From Haloarculaceae archaeon H-GB1-1 (GTDB lineage: Archaea; Halobacteriota; Halobacteria; Halobacteriales; Haloarculaceae): a DNA stretch of 64,000 nucleotides. Under the pieces are notes generated by a model. The model had not been told where the DNA came from. It worked only from the letters and a program-made list of their open reading frames with translations, and searched no databases. The stretch is from the NCBI GenBank assembly GCA_029688825.1, contig JARUKX010000019.1, positions 1 through 64,000 on the forward strand, written 5' to 3'. Of the stretch, positions 33,255 to 41,734 are shown in pieces (the stretch's first letter is position 1; each line of letters begins with the position of its first letter). Position numbers and translations under genes: made by a program.

Positions 33255-34472
33255 TTAGGACTGCGTCTGCATCTTCTTGATGCGCTCGGAGAACGTGTCG
33301 TAGTGCTTGTTGACGTAATCGAACTTCGGGAACGCGATCTGCTTCGCTTCCTCGCTGTTGTTCGGCAGGTCCTCGTTCAGCTTCTCGCGAGCGTACTCCA
33401 TGTCCTTGTTCGTGAACAGCGTCGGGCTGTTCTTCGACCACTCGGTCTGCGTGTCGGCACTCAGCAGGAAGTTGAGGAAGTGCTCGCCCATGCGACGCTT
33501 GTCGGTCCCGCGGACGACACACCAGTGGTTGACGAACCCGCTATTCTTCGTGGGCGCCGTGTGGCTGAGGTTCTCGAAGTCGTGGATGTCGTACTCCGTC
33601 TGCTCGTAGTACCACTGGGCGTAGTCGATGACGCCGTTATCGAACATCTGCCAGATGTCCTCGCCGGAACTCGCCCAGCCCTGGATGTTCCACTCGTTCT
33701 CCATGTGGTCGAAGGGCTTCATCATCGTGTCCTCGCTGTAGATCTCCTCAGCGAGCGGCTTGTCGTCCATGGCGACGGCGGCGTCGTGCTGGGGGAACCA
33801 CCAGAAGCCGACGTCGATGCCGACGCCGTTGCTGTTGGCGACCGTCTCGCCGCCGAGGTCCGACCAGGCCTCCGGGGTGAAGTCCGAGTCGTTCCGGTAG
33901 ATGAGCGTCGTCGGCGCGCCGTCGACCGGGACGCCGAACTCCGTCGTCCGGAAGTTCTTGTAGTAGTCCATGACGCCGTCGAGGTTCGGAACGTTCTCTG
34001 TCCGAATCGGCAGGAAGAGGTCGTCCCGACGACCGAGCAGGTAGAAGTACCCCTCGGTGATGGTGACGTCGAACGGCGGCTTGTCCTCCGGGGCGGAGCG
34101 GATCTTCGCCAGGATGTCGCTCCACCCGCGGCTGACCTGCAAGGTACCGCCGGTCAGTTCTTCGTACATCGGCTTGATCGTCCGCTCGAAGCGGTCGGCG
34201 TAGTTCCCGCTCCAGATCATCACCCGCAGCGTCTCCCCGCTGAAGTCGAGTTCGTTGCTCCCCGTCCCGGTGACCGTGGTCCCGTCGCCACCACTGTCGT
34301 CCGAGTCGCCCTCACCACCGCCACCGCCGAACAGTGCGCTACAGCCTGCGAGCGCGACGGCCGTCCCGCTGGCCGCAGTACCGAGGAAGCGACGCCGATT
34401 CACGTGGCTTCCACCGGTCGTTCGCGAGCTACTCTCCGTGGTCGAGCTATGGTCATTGCTCTCACCGTCCAT
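33255..34472 (-). CDS. Spermidine/putrescine-type substrate-binding Tat lipoprotein (PotD-like)
   Basis: This 405-residue protein has a Tat motif (NRRRFLGTAASG), lipobox ALAGC and a Gly/Asp/Ser-rich linker, so it is anchored outside the cell. The mature domain starts LRVMIWSGNYADRFERTIKP, a PotD-like fold. ATG 34472 has a GATTTATC TATA-like element about 28 bp upstream, which supports this start despite a 23-residue segment before the twin arginines. It is downstream of the third IclR gene in the same direction. Confidence 0.88.
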   Translation of the reverse strand: MDGESNDHSSTTESSSRTTGGSHVNRRRFLGTAASGTAVALAGCSALFGGGGGEGDSDDSGGDGTTVTGTGSNELDFSGETLRVMIWSGNYADRFERTIKPMYEELTGGTLQVSRGWSDILAKIRSAPEDKPPFDVTITEGYFYLLGRRDDLFLPIRTENVPNLDGVMDYYKNFRTTEFGVPVDGAPTTLIYRNDSDFTPEAWSDLGGETVANSNGVGIDVGFWWFPQHDAAVAMDDKPLAEEIYSEDTMMKPFDHMENEWNIQGWASSGEDIWQMFDNGVIDYAQWYYEQTEYDIHDFENLSHTAPTKNSGFVNHWCVVRGTDKRRMGEHFLNFLLSADTQTEWSKNSPTLFTNKDMEYAREKLNEDLPNNSEEAKQIAFPKFDYVNKHYDTFSERIKKMQTQS

Positions 34473-34527
34473 GACAGAACTATCTGTACGGGTCGGACAG
34501 ATAAATCTTGCCATGAATCGCTTCCGT

Positions 34528-35337
34528 TCAGTACGGACCGTGCTCCACGAGTCGCCGTTCGAGTGTCTCGACGACGTCGAGGAGCGTCTCTGGAATCTCG
34601 CGTTCCAGAACCGCACCGTCGACGCGGTAGGTCGGGCCGGAGACGCTGAGCGCGCCGAGGACGCTGCCGTCGGGCGCGTGAACTGCCTTCCCGATGGATC
34701 GCATCCCCTCGGTGTAGCCCTGGTCGTCGACGGCGTAGCCCTGGTCACGGATGCGGTCGAGTTCGGTGAACAGCTCCGCCTGCGAGGTGATGGTGTAGTC
34801 GGTCTTCGCCGGCAGCCCCCACTGATTGATTATCTCCTCCACGCGTGCGGTCGGGTACGCGGCGAGGATTGCGAGCCCCGACGCCGTCGAGTGCATGTGG
34901 TAGTACGAACCGATGTACGCACGGTACTCCTTCGAGGAGTTCCCCGGGTTGCTCTCCTCGTACTTGACCCAGCGGTGGTACGATTCGGCGATGGTCGTCA
35001 CGCGCCCGTGGTCTTCCGCAACGAAGTCGCACTCCTCGTCGGTCCGTTCGGTCAACTCCGCGACCGCGTCCGTGATCAGGTCGAACCCCGGCCAGCGATT
35101 GCGCGCGTACTCGCCGAAGTTCAGGAACTTCAGGCCGATGTGGTACGTATCGCCCTCCTTGAGGAGGTAGCCGTTCTTCTCCAGCGTCGCGAGATGCTTG
35201 TGCGCGGTACTCTTTGCGACGCCGAGTTCGTCGGCGATCTCCATGAGCCGCGCCCCGTCGAGGTCGCGGATGGTCGCCAGGATGTCGAGCGACGTCTGGG
35301 TCGTCTTCACCGTGGGGCTGTCTCCGTCCGTGGGCAT
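34528..35337 (-). CDS. IclR family transcriptional regulator (third)
   Basis: This 269-residue regulator has a winged helix (AKSTAHKHLATLEKNGYLL) and an effector domain that ends ALSVSGPTYRVDG. It is more diverged than the pair at 8513-10428. Start 35337 is chosen; an in-frame ATG at 35349 is possible. A 17-bp palindrome GTTCGGTATGGTCGAAC at 35369-35385 lies just upstream of an ACTTTTACATG TATA-like stretch, and two related sites lie farther upstream. It probably controls the downstream PotABCD-like importer, and perhaps the MFT genes beyond. Confidence 0.92.
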   Translation of the reverse strand: MPTDGDSPTVKTTQTSLDILATIRDLDGARLMEIADELGVAKSTAHKHLATLEKNGYLLKEGDTYHIGLKFLNFGEYARNRWPGFDLITDAVAELTERTDEECDFVAEDHGRVTTIAESYHRWVKYEESNPGNSSKEYRAYIGSYYHMHSTASGLAILAAYPTARVEEIINQWGLPAKTDYTITSQAELFTELDRIRDQGYAVDDQGYTEGMRSIGKAVHAPDGSVLGALSVSGPTYRVDGAVLEREIPETLLDVVETLERRLVEHGPY

Positions 35338-35893
35338 GGTAGGGTTCATTAGGGGGATGCATGTAAAAGTTCGGTATGGTCGAACTCGACGACAGCGGGA
35401 GTGAGCGGACACGCGAAAAGGGGATTCACATCGGAGACCGAGACGACTCAACTGGAAACGACCGTCGAGCAGGCCTGTGAACCGGACTCACCGGGTGGAC
35501 ACGAGACGCTCCGGTGGCGACCCAGCCAAGTGACTGGACGAGCGCCGGGGAAGACACGTCGAATCTACCACTCCCGGCACGTCCCACCCGACCTGAACCG
35601 ATCGAAAGTGCCCAAATGCACATAAATATCGCAGAAAGCGTGTTGATCGACATCCATAATCGTCCCTTTATATGCACGACGTTCGAACATACGAAACGGA
35701 GAAGTTCCGCCGATTCGGACACGCACCGTGAACGGCACGATAGCGACGGCTCGAGATGATAAATTATGAGGGTTTGCGCTCGTCTCGCCACACAGTTCGA
35801 ACATACGAAACGCAGGAGGGCAGCCGCACGGGCGCGGTTGCACCTGCACCCATTACACAACTATTACCGTAAAAGATCGGCGGAGGATCGGTC
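35338..35893. promoter_or_regulatory. Control region upstream of the third IclR gene with three related palindromic sites
   Basis: Site 1 is GTTCGGTATGGTCGAAC at 35369-35385. Two exact copies of GTTCGAACATACGAAACG lie at 35681-35698 and 35796-35813. Read on the other strand these are GTTTCGTATGTTCGAAC, identical to site 1 at 14 of 17 positions. Each distal copy lies near an AT-rich stretch (TTTATATG near 35667, GATAAATTATG near 35758). A minus-strand frame across 35426-35860 is Cys-rich and not protein-like. Confidence 0.6.
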
Positions 35894-37840
35894 TCAGATC
35901 TCGGTGACGCGCTGGTAGCCGTCGTCGAGCGCGGCCGCGTCCTCGGGCAGCAGTGCGATGACGAGGTAGTCGGTGTAGTCCTCGAAGTACTCGACGAGTC
36001 TCGCGATGCGGTTGGAGTCGATGGCCTCCATCGAGTCCAGCAGCATGAACGGGACCGTCTCGTACACCTCGTGGACGAGGTAGCCCGCGAGGGCGAAGAC
36101 CAGTCCGGTGACCTCGCGCTCGCTCTCCGAGAGGTTGTCGACGGTGTCCTCGTAGGTCGTGCCGGACTCCGTGCTGCGCACGATGTGGAGTTCGAACTGC
36201 GACTTCGTGATCTTCTTTCGCCCCTGGCGGACGTTCCGTTCGAGCCGCTCCAGCCAGATACGGTCGATGTTGGCGTATCCGAGGATGTCCAGCACCGTCT
36301 CCATGTGTTCGTTGAACTGCTCGACGGCCTGGGACTCGATCTGGTCCACCTTGGTTCGCAGTTCGCCGAGCCGCTCGGCGACCTCGTCACGGCGGGCTTC
36401 GAGGTCGCTGCGTTGGGCGAGCCGGTCCTCGATGGATGCAATCTCCTGCTCGACGTCGTCGAGTTCACCTTCGAGTTTCCCGAGTTCGAACTCGAGCTGA
36501 TTGGCCTGCTTGTGGACGTCCAGCAGTTCGTTGTAGCTCTCGTCCTCGAACTCCTCGACGTCGGCCTCCAGCGATTCGATCTCGTCGTTGAGTTGCTCTC
36601 GTCGGTCCTGAAGCGTCTCGATGGCCGACTCCCGGTCGTCGATCTGGCCGTCGATCTGGCGGAGCCGCCGGTCGATCTGGTCGCGTCGTCGTTGCTGCTG
36701 GTCGAGCTCGCGCTTCTTCTCCCGGAGGTCGCCGAGGTCCGATTCGAGCCCGTTGCGCGTCTCGATCTTCTGGCGGCTCAGTTCGCGGAGCTGGTCGACC
36801 GTGCTCTCGATCTGATCCTTCTCGACCTGCGTCCCACAGGTCCAGCAGGTGATCGACTCCTCTTCGAGGAGCTGTTCCGTGAGCGCGGCCGCGTCGGCTC
36901 CGCCGTCGCTGTCGAGCGTCTCGACGAGTTCTGCGTTGTTGCCGTCGAGCATCTCCTCGTTGAACTGGATGAGGTTGTGGAGGTCGCCCACTTCTTCGTC
37001 GAGCCGCTGTTTGCGCTGGCGAAGGTCACGCATCCGGGCCTCGACCTCGTCTGCGTCTCCGACCGGCGTCTCGGGCAGGTCCTCCTGCTCGTCGTCGAGT
37101 TCGTTCCGCTCGCGGCGGAGTTCTTTCAGGCTCTCCCGCTCGGTCTCGAGTTCGTAGCGGACGTCTTCGAGATCGCCCCGCATCCCGCGGAGTTCTTCCA
37201 GCGTCTCCTCCAGTTCGGCCTTCTCCGAGCGCTTGGCCTCGACGTCGATCTCGGCGGATTCGAGCTGTTCTTCGGTCGCGGCCAGTTCGTCTCGTTTGTC
37301 CTCGATGTCGCTGCGGAGTCGGGTCCGCTTTTCCTCCAGCTTGGGCAGACGGCGCTTGATCTGGTCGAGGTCCTCTAACTCGTCGTCGACCTCGCGTCGC
37401 TCTTCCAAAAGCCGGTCGATCTCCGCGCGGATCTCGTCGGTGTCGACCGGCCGCATGATGATCTCGCGCAGGTCGTCGCCTCGCGCGACCGCCCGTCGCG
37501 CCTCGTTGGACTCCAGCAGGAACGCGAACAGGTCGGCGACCGTCGGGTCGTCCAGATACGGGTCCCCCTCGGACACGACCGTCCCGTTCTGGCGACGAAG
37601 GTGACGAGTATAGACGTCGTCGCCGAGCGTCAGCTCGACCGACGCCTCGTCGGCGTCGGCCTTCATCGAGACGTCGTTGCTCCCACAGACGGCCATGATA
37701 GACTGGAGAAACGACGTCCTATTCGTCGCGTTTCGCCCAGCCAACACCGTCACACCCGGTGAGAACGAGACCTCCGTCTCGTCGATACCCCCTATGTGCT
37801 TCCCGGAGATAGTAGCAGTCTCAGCTAGTTGTTCTGCCAT
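35894..37840 (-). CDS. Archaea-specific SMC-related protein (Sph3-like)
   Basis: This 648-residue protein has an N-terminal ATPase-like head, two long coiled coils and a C-terminal head half. The Rad50-like zinc hook CWTCG sits near residue 334. The P-loop reads GRNATNRTS, with Arg in place of the usual Lys. The signature region is LSESER, and the Walker B stretch ends LLDSMEAID rather than LLDE. Such proteins occur next to rdfA; in Haloferax the homologue affects cell shape. The neighbour at 37896 starts 55 bp upstream in the same direction. Confidence 0.88.
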   Translation of the reverse strand: MAEQLAETATISGKHIGGIDETEVSFSPGVTVLAGRNATNRTSFLQSIMAVCGSNDVSMKADADEASVELTLGDDVYTRHLRRQNGTVVSEGDPYLDDPTVADLFAFLLESNEARRAVARGDDLREIIMRPVDTDEIRAEIDRLLEERREVDDELEDLDQIKRRLPKLEEKRTRLRSDIEDKRDELAATEEQLESAEIDVEAKRSEKAELEETLEELRGMRGDLEDVRYELETERESLKELRRERNELDDEQEDLPETPVGDADEVEARMRDLRQRKQRLDEEVGDLHNLIQFNEEMLDGNNAELVETLDSDGGADAAALTEQLLEEESITCWTCGTQVEKDQIESTVDQLRELSRQKIETRNGLESDLGDLREKKRELDQQQRRRDQIDRRLRQIDGQIDDRESAIETLQDRREQLNDEIESLEADVEEFEDESYNELLDVHKQANQLEFELGKLEGELDDVEQEIASIEDRLAQRSDLEARRDEVAERLGELRTKVDQIESQAVEQFNEHMETVLDILGYANIDRIWLERLERNVRQGRKKITKSQFELHIVRSTESGTTYEDTVDNLSESEREVTGLVFALAGYLVHEVYETVPFMLLDSMEAIDSNRIARLVEYFEDYTDYLVIALLPEDAAALDDGYQRVTEI

Positions 37841-37895
37841 TGTTCTACTTGCTCATAATTGCGGATTCGAACACATATACCTTTTCCTCTGCCGC

Positions 37896-38540
37896 TCAGG
37901 CGTTCTCACACTCACAGCCACCCCGTGTGAGCAGATCGGAGACGGAATAGGTCGCGTTGCAGTCCGTGCAGGTCACCCTGACGTCGACGAAGACGGTGAA
38001 GTCGCCGAGAGAGATGCGCTCCGTCCGCGAGAGGTTCTCCAGCGTCTTCGTCGTAATGGCCGCCAGTCGGTTGCGCATCTTCCGGATGGTCTCCGAGTCC
38101 TTCTCCACCTTGTCCTCGGGATCCGTCGACGGCTGGGAGACGTCACGGTACTTCGTCAGGTACGTGTGAATCGCCTGGTGAGAGACGAAGTCGCGCGTGA
38201 GCGAGTCCACGTCGACGTCGTCGCTCTCCAGCGACCGGCGGGCACGAGTTCGTTCACCACTGCTCACGTCGCTGTCGGTCAGCAGTCGGTAGAGATTGTT
38301 GACCTCGCCTTCGAGCGGGGACACGCCCGCATCGCTCATCGCACGACGCAGTAGTTCCCGGTTGAACTCGTCGGCGAGGTCGCGGAGGCTCCGTCGTTCG
38401 ATTCCCTCGCCGAGCCACCGACGCTCGAGTTCCTCCGCCATCCCCTCCATGTCGTACTCGGCGATCAATCTCCCCACCTTCGAGTCCGTTTCCGAGCGGT
38501 CTCCCCCGCCGGAGTCCGCATTCGAGCCGTCTTCGCTCAT
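37896..38540 (-). CDS. rdfA: Rod-determining factor RdfA family protein
   Basis: This 214-residue protein matches the haloarchaeal RdfA family through KVGRLIAEYDMEGM, SLRDLADEFNRELLRRAM, VNNLYRLLTDSDVSSGERTRARR and a C-terminal zinc-binding segment with CTDC and GGCEC. RdfA is needed for rod shape in Haloferax volcanii. The first 20 residues are a disordered Ser/Asp/Gly stretch. Its pairing with an SMC-related gene is conserved and suggests a joint role. Confidence 0.88.
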   Translation of the reverse strand: MSEDGSNADSGGGDRSETDSKVGRLIAEYDMEGMAEELERRWLGEGIERRSLRDLADEFNRELLRRAMSDAGVSPLEGEVNNLYRLLTDSDVSSGERTRARRSLESDDVDVDSLTRDFVSHQAIHTYLTKYRDVSQPSTDPEDKVEKDSETIRKMRNRLAAITTKTLENLSRTERISLGDFTVFVDVRVTCTDCNATYSVSDLLTRGGCECENA

Positions 38541-38994
38541 TCTACAGGTTGCTTATCGACCCTGGAGTATAATCGTTTGGTAACCGTCGTCGATGTTCGA
38601 TTTGCGTTACAGACCCATGTGTGTAATGCCGTGGTTCTTGTCACCAGGACCCGATTATATCTTCGAGGGTTGAAAAACCATCAGAACACATTTGAGTTTA
38701 GAGTGTAACACAGAGTAGTAATAAAATATATATTTTTCCAACCGTTAATTTCTATAATATCGTGTAGGTATATACAATATTTCTACTGAAAATATTATAT
38801 ATGCAGCTATACTCGCAAAAAAGTCAAATACACCATATTATTCCACACCGATAATATGACATATAGAATGTCAATCTGTTTATTTGAGTATGAAGGCTAT
38901 GTTATATTTCGGCCCTCGCTTTCGCATTCGAACTAGCGGCAGAAGTCGTCTGGTTCCACAATACTCCTAACTATCGTCTGTGATAGCGCACGTA
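38541..38994. other. AT-rich gene-free stretch
   Basis: From about 38640 to 38930 the sequence is very AT-rich, with runs such as AATAAAATATATATTTTT, in sharp contrast to the roughly 65% GC surroundings. No reading frame is convincing. It separates the cell-shape genes from the MFS gene and could be a foreign remnant, a promoter-rich spacer or an unwinding element. Confidence 0.6.
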
Positions 38995-40236
38995 ATGACG
39001 GCGAAGGCCACCAGGTGGAGAAACAGTGCGGGTCAGCTTCAGCTCGTGACTGGACCCTGGGGATTGTTACTTGGGGCGTGGGTGATGTGGCTGTTCATCG
39101 GCGCGTACGCGATCACGCCGTCGAGCATCCTGTCGGTCGTCATGTCGTCGTTCGGAATCAGAGAGGCGGCAGCGGCCTGGATCATCACGATGCCGCAGGT
39201 GTCCGCGACTCTCGTGGGCCTCCCCATCGGGATGTACCTCGACCGCGTCGACAATCGACTCGCGATTACCGGGTCCACGTTCGTGCTGGCGTTCGCTGGC
39301 GTCTGGGGATGGCTCGCCGGCGACGCCGGCGCGTACTACTGGCTGCTGGCGTCGCGGCTCGTCGGCGGTATCACGCTGGTCACGCTCTGGACGGCGACGA
39401 CGAACGTCCTGAGCAACGCGTTCCCGGTCAGCCAGCGCGCGACGGCGATTGGCGTGTTCAGCACCGGCTATCCGACGGGCTACGCGTTCGGACAGTTCGC
39501 CGGACCGATGGTCGCGACGCGTCTCCCGTGGGCCGCGACGTTCGCCGTCTTCGGCGTCGGCACGCTTCTCGGATACGCCATCTTCGCCTTCGCGGGACGG
39601 AAACTCACTATCGACCGCGGAGCGGGCTCGACGCCGGAGCTGGCCGACTTCAAAGCAGTCCTGACGAATCCGGGCGTCTGGGGAGTCTGCGCGCTCTCCT
39701 TCTTCGTGTACATGCTCTACATGGTGTTCAACGGCTGGATGCCGACCTACATGGCGCAGACGTTCGACCTCTCGCTCACTCGGAGCGGCCTGTTCACGGC
39801 GATCTTTCCAGCCATCGGCCTGCTGTCACGTCCGCTCGGCGGGGCCATCTCGGATCGGCTGTTCGAACAGCGACGGCGGCCCGTCGTCCTCGTCTCCTTC
39901 CTCGGAAGTGGCGTCGCCGTCGTCGGGCTGTACTACAGCGCGACCGTGGCTCTGCTGCTCGGATCGCTCGTCGTCGCGGGGTTCTTCATCCAACTCCAGA
40001 TCGGGCTCCTGTACACGTACGTCCAGGAGTTCATCGCGCCGAACGTCGCGGGCACGGCGATCGCCATCGTGAGCGTCGTCGGGTGGGGGGCCTCGTTCCT
40101 GGGACCCGTCGCCGTGGGCACGCTGATCCAGTCGACGGGCTCCTACGCGGTCATCTTCGGCTACGCGCTGGTGCTCGCCGTCGCTGGCGTCGCCGTGGTC
40201 GTCGTCATCGACGAAGCAAAAGAAACGGGCGCTTAA
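38995..40236 (+). CDS. Major facilitator superfamily transporter
   Basis: This 413-residue protein has about 12 hydrophobic segments, with [12 protein letters not shown] in the first cytoplasmic loop and [15 protein letters not shown] in the middle loop, both typical MFS loops. The substrate is unknown; it resembles nitrate/organic anion-type carriers only in general layout. ATG 38995 is preferred over a GTG at 38980. Its stop shares bases with the stop of the convergent DoxX gene. Confidence 0.85.
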
Positions 40237-40796
40237 CCGAGGAGGTACGCCAGCACGGGGATCCGCTCGACGAGCGGCTGCCCGCCGAAGTCCATCTTCT
40301 CGACGTAGGCGTCCAGCCCGAGGATGCGGCCCGCGCCGAAGGCCGCGACGGCGAGGAACACGAGCATGTACGCGAAGTCACCGTTGATCATGCCGTGTTC
40401 GACGCTCCAGTTGCTGAAGTAGAACATCAGCATCATGAACGCGCCCCAGAAGGCCGCGAACCTGGTGGCGAGTCCGACGATGAGCGCCGCGCCGATGAGG
40501 AACTCGCCCCACGGGATGGCGACCGTCAGGAACTCGGCGAACCACGTCGTCGTCCCCATCCACTGGAAGGTACCGTACAGCGGGCTGGCTTCCGGCACCG
40601 CGTGGGTGAGATAGCCGACCGCGCTGAACGGCTCGGCTGCGACGATCTTCACGTAGCCGGCGTGTAGGAACGCATACCCCATCATCAGTCGCAGGGCCAG
40701 CACGAACCACGCGCTCAGGCTGTGTGCCTTCCCCTTTACCGTCACGCCGCCGATTCGACTCTCGAACTCGTTCACTCTGTCTGTGGTGGTTGCCAT
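40233..40796 (-). CDS. DoxX family membrane protein
   Basis: This 187-residue protein has four hydrophobic segments in the DoxX/DoxD arrangement, with [17 protein letters not shown] and the conserved [27 protein letters not shown]. The family includes subunits of thiosulfate:quinone oxidoreductase, but many members have no known role. The start at 40796 gives a normal N terminus for the family. Confidence 0.85.
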
Positions 40797-40992
40797 GTTC
40801 CTCAACCTCTACACATTTCTTCTCAGAGAGGTACAATATACCCCTATTCGTGTTCTCATCGGCCGAGAAACACCAATTTCGGCATTCTCGAAATCAGAGA
40901 ACCGATAGGTGTCAGGGACGCCTCGATCCCGCGCCGACCATCGGCGTAGTTCGAAGGCCTTAAAGTCGGGAACGGGAAACCACATACCAACT

Positions 40993-41107
40993 CGCTGGCG
41001 ACGGGCACCAGCGGGCACCTGCGAACGCAGGTCGGAATGTGGCTGGAGAGGTCGACGACCTCAGGACGCGGCTACGCCGCCGAATCCGGCTGAACCATCA
41101 ACGCCCG
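40993..41107 (+). ncRNA. Structured leader of the L15e gene or small RNA
   Basis: Several perfect stems follow one another: CGCTGG...CCAGCG (40993-41013), ACCTGC-GAAC-GCAGGT (41017-41032), GAGGTC-GAC-GACCTC (41048-41062) and GCGGC-TAC-GCCGC (41068-41080). CGGGC (41012-41016) and GCCCG (41103-41107) could close a multi-branched structure 12 bp before the rpl15e start. This is unusual in an organism with mostly leaderless mRNAs. The rest of the 40797-41119 gap holds the DoxX promoter. Confidence 0.45.
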
Positions 41108-41119
41108 AGGTGACAACAT

Positions 41120-41710
41120 ATGGCACGAAGCTTCTACTCCCACATCCGGGACGCGTGGAAGAACCCGGACGAGGGCAAGCTCGCAGAACTGCAGTGGCAG
41201 CGAAAACAGGACTGGCGCGAACAAGGCGCCATCGAGCGCGTCGAGCGCCCGACCCGCCTCGACAAGGCCCGTTCGCTGGGCTACAAGGCGAAGCAGGGCG
41301 TCGTCGTCGCTCGCGTCAGCGTCCGCAAGGGCGGCGCGCGCAAGCAGCGGTTCACCGCCGGACGCCGCAGCAAGCGGCAGGGCGTCACCCGCATCACGCG
41401 CCGGAAGAACCTCCAGCGCATCGCCGAGGAGCGCTCGACGCGGAAGTACCGCAACCTCCGCGTTCTGAACTCCTACTGGGTCGGTGAAGACGGCCGACAG
41501 AAGTGGTTCGAGGTCATCCTCGTCGACCCGAACCACCCGGCCATCGAGAACGACGACGACCTCAACTGGATCTGTGACGACGTTCACGACGGCCGCGCGT
41601 TCCGTGGCCTGACGAGCGCCGGCACGCGCGGTCGTGGGCTGCAGGAGAAGGGCAAGGGCACCGAACACACCCGCCCGAGCGTCTCCGGCGGCCAGGGTCG
41701 CGGTAAGTAA
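41120..41710 (+). CDS. rpl15e: 50S ribosomal protein L15e
   Basis: This 196-residue basic protein is a full-length L15e, with MARSFYSHIRDAWKNP, QWQRKQDWREQG, RKGGARKQRFTAGRRSKRQG and a C-terminal GGQGRGK. It binds 23S rRNA in the large subunit. It is one of the few basic proteins in this acidic proteome. A structured leader precedes it. Confidence 0.98.
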   Translation: MARSFYSHIRDAWKNPDEGKLAELQWQRKQDWREQGAIERVERPTRLDKARSLGYKAKQGVVVARVSVRKGGARKQRFTAGRRSKRQGVTRITRRKNLQRIAEERSTRKYRNLRVLNSYWVGEDGRQKWFEVILVDPNHPAIENDDDLNWICDDVHDGRAFRGLTSAGTRGRGLQEKGKGTEHTRPSVSGGQGRGK

Positions 41711-41734
41711 CGACTTCTCGGCGGTTCGCCGCCG

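Noticed and set aside
35426-35860. Minus-strand frame with a repeated LLRFVCSN segment.
   Set aside because: The repeat arises from the 18-bp DNA repeat, and the protein composition is not halophilic.
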